A stretch of DNA of 64,000 bases from Astropecten irregularis (taxonomy: Eukaryota; Echinodermata; Asteroidea; Paxillosida; Astropectinidae). The stretch is from the NCBI GenBank assembly GCA_963971285.1, contig OZ020258.1, positions 2,976,001 through 3,040,000 on the forward strand, given 5' to 3'. The notes under the pieces were generated by a model. It was not told the DNA's origin. It did no database searches and saw only the letters and a program-made list of their open reading frames with translations. Of the stretch, positions 34,635-47,500 are shown piece by piece (position 1 is the stretch's first letter; every line of letters begins with the position of its first letter). The translations under genes and the position numbers were made by a program.

Positions 34635-35617
34635 TAGTCTTGGTCCAAGACTGCAATGCTTGATAACGGACTCAGTCCTGCCAATGCGCCCTCTCGTGAC
34701 TTCATGTAGCCCAGCTGCTCGCATTACAGTCTTGGGCATTTCCTATGAATTGTTTAACTTTTTCTTTATTTTTCCTTCGGATTTCCGGAGGAACCAATCA
34801 GCGCCCGCAAAAATCCAGTTGAATCGGTATCTAATGAATATGGATGACCTGTAACGAATGACCTCTGTGTACCATGCTAATGCAGTATCGTACGTGACTA
34901 GTACTGTACTATGCTTCGGTGTCGATCGTGGGATCGGGAATAGTCACGGTGTGCTGTGGTATTGTCATGGGGAATTGAAATAATGTCTGCGTTGCCTACT
35001 GCTTGCTATAGTTGTCATGATAGTATACTTACTATTCATCGCATAGTCGGACATGCCTGATGCATGAGGGCATTGAACACTGTCACTATACACACGGTCT
35101 ATTTCTATTATGGTAAATATTACAACAGAAAGCTGGTGGTACACACACATTGTGGGTGCGTAATTAACTCTAGCTTTCCACAAACGAGACACTACCGCAT
35201 GGATTTGAAGGTTGAATGTAGCCGCCATGAAGTGTCTGCGATTCAACAAGCACGGAATCGATCATGCAGCTCAGACTGTTTTATAAACCACGCGCTGAGA
35301 CAATAGATACATAAGGATTTTTTTATAATGTCTGGCCGAGACTGTCTGGACGCGGACAGTCTCGCGTTTGTTTACCGAATTTCAGCAGCTCCAACCGTGA
35401 CGCTCACACGGCCCGCTTGGCATCCTATTTTGCATTTCAACGTAAATCATGAATATTCATAATAAGGTACCTAATTGGCATACAAAGGCCACGCCTCGGT
35501 TTATAGGAAATGCCCAAGACTGTAATGCGAGCAGCTGGGCTAAATGAAGTCACGAGAGGGCGCATTGGCAGGACTGAGTCCGTTATCAAGCATTGCAGTC
35601 TTGGACCAAGACTACCA
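34635..35617. mobile_element. Element K: about 980 bp with 112-bp inverted terminal arms
   Basis: Arms 34635-34746 and 35506-35617 are nearly perfect inverse copies (AGTCTTGGTCCAAGACTGCA, then GCGCCCTCTCGTGACTTCAT). Between them are 760 bp of unlike sequence without a transposase and a small hairpin GAGACTGTC/GACAGTCTC at about 35338-35366. A related single arm is at 55088-55165. Confidence 0.7.
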
Positions 35618-37749
35618 TGTGGCCGGCCAAGCAGGCCAGAAGTACATTCACCCAAACTCATAAGTATCAAATAAACACCCTTATTTTGCCAGTTGCTTTA
35701 CACTAAAATCGGGCTAATGACCAAAACAAGAAAAAACACCAGCTGATCCAAGGTTCCACGTATCTTTGAGGACAAATATCATGGGCCTTGGAATTACGGG
35801 TGTTTGTAACTCTTTCAATTGTTTGAATTTGAAAGATAAAGTACACCAACGTATTCAAAATTCGATTTGTTTGTCCAATTTGGCAAACAAAGTTGTCACC
35901 AATTATTCTACAGGTATCTGATATATAATCAATACCCAGAATGATATAAGGCTAACTTGGCTATAAATTCAACTTGATCCAACAATATTAGATATCGGTG
36001 TTGTGGTAGGTCATCGACCAGTGTACTTTGTTGAGTTCACACACTGCACTGCGCAGTCAGCAGTATATCGAGTGTATAGGCCTACTCCCAGCGCACCATG
36101 CTTGATACTGCCGTTGGGGTATTCCTAAGCTGCAAACCGTATAAATGCCACTGCAAGAGGCTAGCATGAACAGCCTTTGTGGCTGACATAGAAAAACTCT
36201 ACTTGTTGCTTCGGGGTCGCATCCCTTTGTTTCTCTAGTATTGGTAATGGAATGGTAAACTCTCGCATTGTGACACTGCCTTTGCTTGTGCTGTTTTTTC
36301 CCCTGAAGAATTATCCGCTGGCCGTATTGCTTATACATTCATTGAATGAATGTATTTTATGAGTAAAAATCTGGAACAGTCAGATAACAAGTTATTGTTC
36401 ATTTGATTGATTGAAGGTAGTGATGAACAATGCATAGCATCGCACGTGAACAAACGAAAGCATGCACTTGATGGGGCCACTGCCCGATATTTCAATGTAT
36501 AAAGTATGATTCGATACAAGTTACCTACAGAAGGTAGGTTAAAATCAGTACGTCATGGAGCTATGAAACAAATGCCTTATGGCAAGAAATGAGCTGATTT
36601 GTCTATGTGAGGAGTTACAAGTTAATTTGGTTATAAATCACTATAGTGTCGTTCAATGTTCAGTTTGTATGCAATGGTTGCAGTCCTTGATGTTCATGAC
36701 TGTAATGATTAACATTGTGAATAATTTTTGTGATAGAGACACCTTACATTATGAACATGAGAAAAAACAGACAGGTCACAGTACACGTGATCTATCCTAA
36801 CTCACTCAATTCAACTGGATGCCCGTGTTTTTTAGGGGGTGCGTTTCTCCCCGTTTTTGTTTCATTTTTGGCACCGCGAAGGTTTCAAAGTGTCGCGTAC
36901 TTTTGCTGTCAATAAAGAACAAGTATTGGATAGGTGCAATATGACAGTAATAAATAGATACATCTAGGACTCAATAGCATTGGCTTCACCTTCATGTATT
37001 GTTTTCAACTTGATATAATAATATTTGGTTACTGTGAATAACTTTCTTGATTGTATTTAATACAATTTTCACCCACAGGTCCATCAATCAGTTGCCAGTA
37101 TAACTATAATTTCAAAGAATTTTGAAGAGAAGCTTTGATAATGGAAAGTGCAATGGTAGGCGCTGAAATCCAGGTAAGCTATGACCTCTCCCGGCACTCT
37201 ACCCCTAAGCCCAAATTCTCAAAAGGAAAGTACAACCACATCTATCAAATACTGTATCATAAAAGGCTCGCGTGACGCCATTGTTTCAAACCACCAAATC
37301 TATTTCTTTACTTTAACAAAGAAAACAAACAATTCAACTGATTTTTTTTGTAAATCCAACCAAAGGAGAAAAGATCAATTCTGTTGTATATGGTGAACAA
37401 TGTAACCTGTTTGAAGGCCTTGTGTGTGGGGTTCTTGCATGAGTGATTATAGGTGAATACAAGGTACCTTGCCTTCAGGGGAGTTTCAAGCAATGCTCTT
37501 TACCTGTCGTTACTACCCTGAGCTATCAATACTTTATACAGCCCAGTTCACCTGTCAATGCCTCCTATGGTCGTGTACGTGTTTGGCTGACGCTATTATC
37601 GATATGGGCTGGAATTTCTGGGGGTAATCGAAGATGGATTTACAAAGATGGACTTGAAAAGTGGTTCAGGTTTGCAGTTTTAGATGATCGAAATATTGAA
37701 CTACAGTAAAATTGCTTCAAGATTTTGAGCAGCATGCTTGTACATTTCC
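35618..37749. other. No gene recognised
   Basis: About 2.1 kb with only short, domain-free frames on both strands. Confidence 0.45.
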
Positions 37750-37807
37750 TTAAAGGTAGTATATCATACTTTGCTATTGCACACCGAAACAGAAATCTTC
37801 ACAGATG
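37750..37807 (-). mobile_element. TTAA MITE family A, end fragment
   Basis: TTAAAGGTAGTATATCATAC then ACCGAAACAGAAATCTTC; stops at CACAGATGG. Confidence 0.75.
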
Positions 37808-38206
37808 GTAGCACTCCCTATAGGGACCTGAGATGGTTTCAAGAATGTAAATTATGGCCCGATGATAAGGGGAAATAATAAATGTGTAATGCGCAGTAGA
37901 GTATATTCATATAGTAGGCCTATAGCTGCGTAATTTTATATTATTTTTTATTAATTAGAACAATCTAGAGGAAAGTACACGTTAACTCAAAGTTTATTAT
38001 CTAATCTATATCCCAAAGTACCACACCAATAAAATCGATAAAAACGATGTTTGCCTATTATGGTTGCCTAACAGGCTATTGTATTTATTCATGGTATAGT
38101 TCATCTACAGCTCTTAACCTCTTATCGACTTCTCAAGAGCTACGTACTTTATGACCCATCATAATTATACTCCTAAAAACTGGCGACTTGCTGATTTTTC
38201 AGTGCT
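37808..38206. other. No gene recognised
   Basis: AT-rich spacer. Confidence 0.5.
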
Positions 38207-38568
38207 TTAAAGGTAGTATCAAACTTTGGTTTTTAGTCAAAGAAATACAGATTCATGGGCAAAAATATCAATACAGATACAGTAACAGTCATCTTTGAAA
38301 ATTTCAGTCCAATACAGTGCCCACTTTTTGAGAAAACAGTGGAAAACGACCACAGTATTTCTTAAGTCTCTTTTATGTTTGATCTTTTAAAAGATCTAAA
38401 AGATTTTCGGCCTTTGTGTTACTCATTTCTGGATAAATACACAATTTCAGGCGAAATAATGTTAACGGTATGTTTCTACCACCACCATCTTCATACCCTG
38501 TAAGTTATACGTACACCAGTGGACATTTATGTTTTGGTTTCTTACCAAAGTAATGATACTACCTTTAA
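38207..38568 (+). mobile_element. TTAA MITE family A, full length
   Basis: TTAA at 38207-38210 and 38565-38568; the right TTAA is also the left TTAA of the next element. Confidence 0.9.
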
Positions 38569-38904
38569 AGGTACAGTAATGATTGGGTCACAGATTTACG
38601 TATAACTTTCAAGGTATGAAGATAATGCTGGTAGAAACATACCGTTAAAATATTTCCGTCTGAAATGGTGTATTTATCCAGAAATTAGTCAACAAAGATT
38701 GAAAACAGTTTTGATCCCGGGGTAAGATCAAAACCATTCTTTATGTTTTATAGGAAAATTTTAGTCGGATTTTCGCTATTTTCCCGTGATTCAAATGTCC
38801 GACTGAGCTCCAATTTTCACAGGTTTATTATTTCATGTACAGGCTGGATCAGACAAAGTGTGAGTACTGTTCTGTGACCATTACCAATAATGTATCATAC
38901 CTTT
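38565..38904 (-). mobile_element. TTAA MITE family B
   Basis: AAGGTACAGTAATGATTGGG at the left; TTACCAATAATGTATCATAC then CTTTT (TTAA lost) at the right. Confidence 0.88.
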
Positions 38905-38953
38905 TCATACCTAAATTTCAGTCCAATACGGTGCCATACGGTGCCTCATCAAG

Positions 38954-39244
38954 AGAACGTTATTTTATTTTCGTAACATTACTTGGCGCAATATCCCCAC
39001 ATGCAAACAACTTTGACCTTTATCGTTACTCCAAGATACCTTGGAGTTTTACTCATTCTGACAGTAATGTACGATGCATATAATCAAATTAACGAATACA
39101 TACTTTACTTGAATATAATTGGTACTGATTAACGGGCAAAACGTTTCTGTCTGACTTTTGTTATTTTGACTTTTTTAATTCTACAGAACTTGTCACAGAA
39201 AAAAACATACTACTTTAAAAGTAACATGTATAAGCCTACATGCA
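38954..39244. repeat. Spacer unit S, copy 2 (inverted)
   Basis: Reverse complement of 19239-19514. A 40-bp piece of family A (AATTTCAGTCCAATACGGTG) lies between it and the B element to its left. Confidence 0.85.
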
Positions 39245-39596
39245 TTAAAGGTAATATCATACTTTGGTTTTTGTCAAAGAAATGCAAAAATATATAGGCA
39301 AAAATATCAAGAAAGATACAGTATAAAAAGTCATCTCTGAAATTCCCAGTCCCATACACGGTGCCGCTTTTCAAGTGAGAAAACAGTGAAAAACGCCCAC
39401 GGAATTTCTTTTCAAAATCAATAGTATTTTCCGTCATTATTTTTTACTAATTTCTTGACAGCATTTCAGACGGAACATTTTAACGGTATGCTTTTACTCT
39501 CACCATCTTTATATCCCGTAAGTTATTGGTAAATCTGTGGACATTTCTGTTTTGGTTTTCTACCAAAGTATGATTCTACATTTTAACATATAACTG
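39245..39596 (+). mobile_element. TTAA MITE family A, full length
   Basis: TTAAAGGTAATATCATACTT at the left; ACCAAAGTATGATTCTACAT before TTAA at the right. Confidence 0.9.
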
Positions 39597-40154
39597 GAAC
39601 AAGTAATCGGTTTTTAGGCTCTGAGGTCATACGTACAATTTTAACTGAAATACACACAGATACGAACTATCGTCATGTCGACCAACCTTTGCAGTGTTTT
39701 ATTATTATCTATCATCAATTTGTCATTTAAGTAATATCAATTTCACCACAAAGAAAATGTGATAAACTCGGAAAGTACACGTTTTTCGATTAATATTCTT
39801 ATGGTGAAATGCCATAAACTGCAAAATCATTTATACTGATAGCAAAAAATAATTTCAACTTTGTTTTTCCAATAATAGGTATAAAAACACGCACGCTATA
39901 TTGATTGTGAGATAAGATGGCGGCTAAGCGTCTGGTAAACCAGGCAAATGTCTCCACTTCACGTTGAGATTAGCCTGTAATGAATCAATGCCAGCCATCA
40001 TTAGCATAGCGTCTGATACTGAGGCTCGTTGGAATGTATCTAACGATCAGTAACATCTATGATTTATGATAATGATGCTCACTGGTCTTGGCCAGTATTG
40101 GGGTTATTTTGTGCATGCACGTCTTCATCGAAATGTACTTCTCTGTCAATACGC
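39597..40154. other. No gene recognised
   Basis: AT-rich spacer. Confidence 0.5.
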
Positions 40155-40505
40155 ATTGGTTTTTATCAAAGAAATACAGATTCATGGGCAAAAATATCAA
40201 GACAGATACAGTAACAGTCATTCTGTGAACATTTTCTGTCCCATACGGTGCCCACTTTTTGAGAAAACAGTGAAAAACGGCCACAGTATTTCGTAAGTCT
40301 TTTCTCTTTTATATTTTTGATCTTTTAAAAGATCAAACAGATTTTCGGTCGTTGTTTTTCTAATTTCTGGATAAAAACACCATTTCAGGCGGTAATTTTT
40401 TAACGGTACGTTTCTACCACCATCATCTTCATACCCTGTAAGTTATACGTAAATCTGTGAACATTTCTGTTTTGGTTTCTTACCAAAGTATGATACTACC
40501 TTTAA
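40155..40505 (+). mobile_element. TTAA MITE family A, 5' end trimmed
   Basis: Begins at ATTGGTTTTTATCAAAGAAA; the right end with TTAA is intact. Confidence 0.88.
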
Positions 40506-41114
40506 AGTGCAATAACAAAGTAATTTTAAGTGTATAAATCCAGCATGCCAGGTTTATCTGATGCAACGTGGTCGGAGAAATTCCAGACGGGAGCCTAGCC
40601 TAGCCTACTAGACGCACTCGCCGTACAGCAAGCAAGCGTCTATCAATGCTTGCAGATTTCCTGATTATGCAAATCAACCCAGCACTGACCGCTCTAAGTT
40701 TTGACCAATCAGGGGGCATATACTATCGTGCCGTTTGGCGAACCCGTCTATCGTGACGGAAATGGTCTAAAACATGCAGATCTGATTGGTTGATGTGCTG
40801 CGTTGCATTAAATTTGCATGCATGCATGTATCAGACGTTCGTATGTAGTGACACGGAGTAGAAGAAGAATACTTCCTTGCATTACGATGATGGACTTGCT
40901 CTCAACTATCCAATAGAGGACATAATTTTCATCATCCATGACTGTACGATGGAGGCGGCGCATTGTTATACTGTCTAAATCCCGATAGCCACTAATGTTG
41001 AGCTTATTTTGAACTACCATTCATCATTGACGGGTATAGGATTGTTTCAGCTTTACATTTGTATTGACAAAAGTTTTTTTTTTTCTACTTTTCTGAATTT
41101 ATATAAACAAGTAT
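40506..41114. other. No gene recognised
   Basis: Contains CCAAT-like and ATTTGCATGCATGCATG motifs near 40700-40830, but no coding exon downstream is recognised. Confidence 0.4.
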
Positions 41115-41445
41115 TTGAAGGTAATATTATACTTTGGTTTTTGACAAAGAAATACAGATTAATTGCCAAAAATATCATGAAAGAAACAGTAACAGTCATC
41201 TGTGAACATTTCAGTTCCATACGGGTGCCCACTCTTTGAGAAAACAGTGAAAAACGGCCACGATATCTTAAAAGATCAACAATAATTTTTGTCACTGGTT
41301 TTTATACTCTTTTCTGGATAAAGTACAGCAAAATTGTAACGGTATGTTTCTACCATCACCATCTTTATACCCTATAAGTTATAGGTAAATCTGTGATTTC
41401 TGTTTCGGTATGCTACCAAAGTATGATACAGTGTATTACCTTTAA
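41115..41445 (+). mobile_element. TTAA MITE family A
   Basis: Left TTAA changed to TTGA; right end intact with a small duplication (ATACAGTGTATTACC). Confidence 0.88.
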
Positions 41446-41930
41446 ACATTATTTTCGGGTCAAACAGCCCGGCTGAAGATCGAACTTAGCAAGTGCACAT
41501 TTCACGAGCGTTTTCCTTATGAATTCTTAATAATGCATGAAATTGTGGAACCCGCGGGGCACATTTTGCAACTTGAACTTGAACTGCGGCTCAGTGGTTG
41601 TTGGATTATTCCAAGAAACAATGTTTCCAAGACAGTATCGGTATGAGGCATACGGGTAGGAATGTCTCCGCCTATCGTGAAAATTACCTCAAGAATTTCC
41701 TCGAATATCGCACACTAAATCAACCCAAAACCACTCTGAATCCCAGTGAAGTATAGGCCTACTAGTCTTGCTTGCAAGACGTTCTTAGCGATCCAGCTTA
41801 GCGGATCCAGCACCGCGAAAGGCGTCTTGGATCCAAGACTATATAGGCCTACATACTTGATGCTATACACTGGAACCGCCGCGCGGCTTCTAATTGGCTG
41901 CGAATTATGTCAATTTTTGGCTTACATAAT
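41446..41930. other. No gene recognised
   Basis: GTCTTGGATCCAAGACT (41824-41840) resembles the arms of element K. Confidence 0.45.
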
Positions 41931-42168
41931 CAGGGGCGTATCCGGGGGGCGTGGGCCTACGCCCTATTCATTTCCGCAAAAACAACAACATGAGAGAGAG
42001 CGAGTCAAAATGAGAAGAAAACAGAAGGCAGACGGGAGACTAAATTACTTGGGCAGTTCACGTCAGGCCTCCCCCACCCCCAATCAGCCCCGAAAAGAAT
42101 CCGTTGCTATTGATTTGTGTATTTCAACCCCCCCCCCCCCCCCCCGGAAAATCCTTGATCTGCCACTG
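41931..42168. mobile_element. hAT-like MITE, decayed, with poly-C
   Basis: CAGGGGCGTATCC at the left and GGAAAATCCTTGATCTGCCACTG-type right end; resembles family F. No clear target duplication. A run of more than 15 C lies at 42129-42145. Confidence 0.55.
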
Positions 42169-42534
42169 AAAATGCTTAGCAAAAATCACAAGAAAATAAA
42201 GCAAAATCTGACAGGTGCAACTAAAATTGCAAAACGCCCTAATTTGCGGCTGTCTCCGCTTGTGTGATATTCTTATGTCGAGCCGTTTATCGCCTATTGT
42301 ACCATGCGCTCAACGGACCACACAGCCGAAAAGGGCTTGACAAGAGGCTAGACCTATAGACGCCCGTTTTGGAATAATTGGAAGGCTTTTATTTCTTCGG
42401 TTCAGACTCGCATTGGCTCCATTTTGTACATTCATATAAGGCTTCAGTAGAACTCCTTTAGCTATGGCATAGGCGTAAATTGTTTATGGCACATAAAGGG
42501 ATGTTTCGATGAAGATTTGGATATTATACGACCA
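42169..42534. other. No gene recognised
   Basis: Unique-looking spacer. Confidence 0.5.
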
Positions 42535-42911
42535 CACTATCATACTTTGCCAGCATACCGAAACAGAAATCTTCACAAGTTTACCTATAACTTACAGGGT
42601 ATAAAGATGGTGATGGTAGAAACATACCGTTAACATTTTACTGCCTGAAATACTGTATTTATCCAGAAAAGAGTAAAAACAGGGACCAAAATTATTTTTG
42701 ATATTTTAAAGATCAAAAATAAAAAGGAAAAGACTTAAAGGTGATATCATATTTTGGTTTTTGTTAAAGAAATACAGAAATTAGTAAAACAAAGAGTGGG
42801 CACCGTATGGGACTGAAATGTTCACATATGACTGTTACTGTATCTGTCTTGATATTTGTACCGATGAATCTGTATTTCTTTGACAAAACCAAGGTATGAT
42901 ATAACCTTTAA
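42535..42911 (-). mobile_element. TTAA MITE family A with a second family A end nested in it
   Basis: Outer copy: CACTATCATACTTTGCCAGC to ACCAAGGTATGATATAACC-TTAA. At 42735-42795 a sense-orientation family A left end (TTAAAGGTGATATCATATTT) interrupts it. Confidence 0.8.
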
Positions 42912-43556
42912 AAAGGGTTAAACTTTAAAGTCGATTTTCTGTTTCAACGCCTCGTGGCCAATTCTCTTCGTGAAAACGGTGACGATTATAAGAAAACTTT
43001 GGTGCTATGGAACGCAAGAGGGCGCTATCATTCAGAATAATGCAGAGTCTCTTTTGTAGTCCCAAGTCGAGAATAGACTGACAGGCGTTTCAATTGTTGC
43101 AAGACCTAGAAAGTCGCAATTTGAATCTTAATGTCAAATTCTTTTCAATTGTTTGGATTAGTGAGCTCATGAAAATTTTAATAATTAACCCCCCCCCCCC
43201 CCCACAAAAAGAAATATCCCAGTAATGTCAAAATACTGACAAATGACTATCGTATACTACATCACAGAAAACCTAATTTTACAATGTGATAATGTTCTTT
43301 TCTTTGGGACAATCAACGACGTAATTGGCATATTTAGACATCCTTCATTGCTCTTACAGCCCACCAAAAACTTTGTTTTCAAACATCACCAAAAATAAAT
43401 CATTCCTATCAAACGGCTGGAGTAAGTTGACATGCTGGTTTTTATTATGTCTTAAATTGGACCGATCATTCAAACAGAAATCAAAATTAACAGCGTTGTT
43501 TTGTGTTTTTACAAGATTAACTGATTAAAAAGCAAATTTTCTTCAAATTGCCAAAA
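42912..43556. other. No gene recognised
   Basis: Poly-C run at about 43190-43203; otherwise nothing. Confidence 0.5.
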
Positions 43557-43932
43557 CTAAAGGTACAGTACAGGATTGGTAACCGTATACCCAAACAGAA
43601 ATGTTCACAGATTTGAAGTGTAACTTACAGGGTATGAAGATGGTGGTGGTAAAAACATACTGTTAAAATGTTTCCACCTGAAATGGTGCATTTATCCAGA
43701 AATTAGTAAAACGAAGACCGAAAACAGTTTGATCTCGGGTAAGATCAAAACCATTGTTGATGTTATATATTAGAAAAATGTATTCAGGTTTTTGCTATTT
43801 TCTTGAGAATCACATGCACAGATGACCGATTGAGCTCAAATTTTCACAGGTTTATTATTTCATGCGTATGCTGGATCAGACAAAGTGTGAGTGCTCTTCT
43901 GTGACCTTTACCAATCATGTATTATACCTTAA
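43557..43932 (-). mobile_element. TTAA MITE family B, full length
   Basis: AGGTACAGTACAGGATTGGT at the left; ACCAATCATGTATTATACC-TTAA at the right. It lies beyond the 3' end of ESCO. Confidence 0.9.
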
Positions 43933-44301
43933 AGCATAAAAAAAGAAAAAAGAAAGATGCTTACTGAGTAATTTTGAAATCAATCTGTTGCTAAATAAAG
44001 CCCAGTGTATTTCGTTGATATTAATATGCAAATTTCTATTAACAAGTATGTAATTTCAAATGTAAAGATTTTTATGTACATTTAAATGTCAGTTTTGCTT
44101 AACTGAAAACACGTATTATTTAATCAAGTTTGTAATTACAGGATAATTTGTTTGTGATTAAGAAGTAATTCTGTACGTAATAAAACTCGAAAAAATACCT
44201 TTAAAAATCCTTGTTATAAACACCAACTTCCATAAAAAATTCTGATACACTGGAAATGTACCATGCAGCTCAATCTCTTTAACACTTCTCCTTGTTATAA
44301 A
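43933..44301. other. No gene recognised
   Basis: AT-rich; may hold the ESCO poly(A) site (reverse-strand ATTAAA variant at 44124-44129). Confidence 0.35.
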
Positions 44302-44566
44302 GGTATAGACCGATCCAACGGCACGATATACTGTCCGCCATTACTGCAGTGTCCCTGCCTGATTTTTGTCCGGCAACTAATGAATTTACACTCCGCTGCA
44401 CTCTAAAATTGCAGGGTGTACATCTCATTATTAGGGGACGTACACCCTGCAATATAGAGTGCAGCGGACATAAATTCTTTTGTTGCCAGACAAAATACGG
44501 GCGGGACACTGCAGTAATGGCGGGTGTTTCCTACCTCCATGATCGCACTGTCGGATCGGTGTATAC
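44302..44566. mobile_element. Long palindromic MITE, family C, in the probable ESCO 3' UTR
   Basis: Arms of more than 100 bp around 44430: ATTACTGCAGTGTCCC, CTCCGCTGCACTCT and TTGCAGGGTGTAC, each with its complement on the right; ends ACCGATCC and GGATCGGT. Its right end lies 27 bp from the ESCO stop codon. Fragment at 48051-48092. Confidence 0.85.
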
Positions 44567-44592
44567 AAAACGAGAATAACTTGCACAGTATA

Positions 44593-47500
44593 CTAGTGAT
44601 ACTTGTACACCAGAAACCGTGCAGTCTTCATATATGCAGTAGCAAGCATTTTACCATCTGGGGTAGGATCAGAGAAAGCCAGGGACTCTTTGGGTAAGAC
44701 GATCCCAAACATGAAGTAATTCCTGAAATCAAAAACCAGATTGATTATGTTAATCCACGATTTACAACAGTCATGGCTTTACAAATGCACAATAGAATGG
44801 TGTAACCAGGGCTGTGATTGTACTTGCATAAAAAACCCACAAAAACATAGCTCAAAAAACTGAAAATCATACATTTCCTATACTTTTGTACAGGCTGAGG
44901 CAAAAAAAACCCCTGAAATCAGGATTTTTCCTGAAAAATCATATCCCTGTGTAACATAAAGGCAAAATGGTCATTATAATCATGTATTTGCGTCACAATT
45001 TGAATTGTGATTCAAAAACCAAATTGAATAAAACAACAAATAATCGCGATTCAAATCGCACTAGTAGTTTGTCTTTTTGCAAATAATCATGATTATTGGT
45101 GCACCCCAAAAACCCGTTGTTGTTGTTATCCAATCATGCAAGGCGCCCGCTATACAAAGTTTGCATCACAGCATGTTGTGTGTAACTACTGTTCCATTGT
45201 TCCATTATAATGGAAATCAATCGATATTCACTTGCTATGTCGCGTGCTACATAGCACCGGATGCAGGTCAACACCGGTGCGATTTGGGTCATATTTTTCG
45301 GTCAGTGTGGACACGAAAGAAAATAATCACGATTCGAATTGCTTTTTAGTGTGTGTAAATGTGCCAATAGATTAGATACCATTATCAATAATGATGGTAA
45401 TATGAGTAACTGCAAACTTACCTCAAACAGTCCAGTAACTTGGTAGCAATCTGTTTCCTTCGTTCTTGGCTAGCTACCCAGATACGGCTAATTCCGCATA
45501 CAGCAGGCTCAGGGTTGGTCTCACAGCACCACGCTCGCTGCTGCTCAAACTCAGACTGTTCCTCATTGGAACTTTGACTTGTAGCTGCATCTGCTATAAC
45601 ACGGTATCCCTAGCAAAGACAGAACAGGCGGCCATTATAATCACAGCAGTCAGTCACTCTCACATGGTGTATTAATTATGCACGCATCAAAGACACAAAT
45701 CGTCTCCTGATGAGGACTAGAGCAGGCTAGTCGAAACGTTGAGACCTTACGAGAAGTGCGAACAAAATAGAAGTGCAAATGTAAGAACGATTCTTACATG
45801 GTGTTTCTGCAAACCGATCCACTTACAAATTGCACTGTTATTGTAGAATTTTAAAGGTAGAGTACAGGATTGGTAACATACTCGAACAGAAATGTGCATG
45901 GATGTTACGTACACGGCGATCGACCACATGATTGTACACTGTATGCGGTAGAGCTACGTAGCGTAGTAAGTCCTAGTGGTAGCTGGCCATGTGAAAACGA
46001 CCCCATTTGCAAACTTACAGCAAGTTTATGTGAGAGGACGCTATAACAATTTCGTTCAGTAGCATTTTGAAAGGCATGGTGTAACCGTGAAGGTTTTGGA
46101 GGGGCAACTTATTTCGGCCGTATTTCTGCTATCCAGGTTTAAGACCTTCGCTTCTGTTTAAGTACAAAATTCAGCCAAAACGCACATCTTTGCAATTCTT
46201 ATGCTCCATTAAAGTGTACAAGGTGATTGTCTAGCAATATCAGAGTTTGAATCCTTATCATACATACCTTGCTAATCTCCTCAGCGATCAAACAACCAGC
46301 TACTTTCTTATCACTTGTGATAAACAGCAACACCTACATGTACAAATAGTTCAAATGATAAACAATACTCGTAAATGTTGCAGGGAAATTACAACTAAGA
46401 ATACTATTATTATTATTTATTTCTGGTTATGAAACCAAGGATTCCTCAAAAGCGCCATAGGCACTGTAGCTTGAAAGCATGATGAAGGAAACCTTTTATG
46501 GAAAGGTTCGTGAACCACATATCCCCTACGTCACACATTGATATAAATTTAAATAGCGCCACCCACGGCCAGTTTGGGTAAATATTCCCAATTATTATCA
46601 AATTTTATTTCCAAAATTACGAAATAATTAAAAAGAACAGCCCCATTGTATATTATGAGAAAGTTCTTATATGTCTTACAAACGAGGATTTGTATTTGTT
46701 TAATTTTTTTCCAATCGTTATTCTCCAACTTTAAAATGAATTCACTCGACTAGAGTCACAAATAACAGTGACTCGTTACAAATCTGAAGGTATGGCTAAG
46801 GCTGTGGCTTACCTTGGATGTTGTTTTACAGGCTACATGTCCACTTTGCAGGAATCCTAGCTCCTGATCAACTAACTGCCTAATTTCTTCAACCTACAAA
46901 CAAACAGACACAATGCAGTCAATAAAACAGTAAGTTTTATTGCGTAGACTAATTTCAGGAAAGACTGATGTTTCAATCAAAGTTTTGCGCCTGCGCTGTT
47001 GTGCGTGCGAGTGCGCTGTTGACTTGAAGACTGGTTCTCAAAAGTCTCCCATTGATAAATTGGGATGAAGTTACGTAGGGCCTACAGTTCATACAACAAT
47101 GTAGAACCAATGTTTGAGAAAACTGCATTGATAAATGACTCACCTTTTTAGTGTGGTACTTGGGGTCGTCATGGAGCACCATGATGACACGACCATCATC
47201 AAATTCTTGAAGTAGTCTCTCGTTCTTCCAACCCTGAGATTAAATACAAACAAAAATGCAATCACTCATGGCTGACTTAAATGTACAGTACTGGATTGGT
47301 AACATACCCAAACAGAAATGTTCACAGATTTACGTATAACTTTCAGGATATGAAGATGGTGAGGGTAGAAACATACTGTTAAAATACTTCCGTCTGAAAT
47401 GAGGTATTAATCCAGAAAATAGTCAATCAAAGACCGAAAACAGTTTTTGATCTTGGGGTAAGGTCAAAACCATTCTTTATGCTTAATAAGAAAAATGGAG

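Noticed and set aside
36057-37709. Cluster of 60-93-codon frames on both strands
   Set aside because: Length expected by chance in this base composition; no motif, no consistent splice sites.
41746-42267. 173-codon + strand frame
   Set aside because: Runs through a decayed hAT-like MITE and a poly-C tract; no domain.
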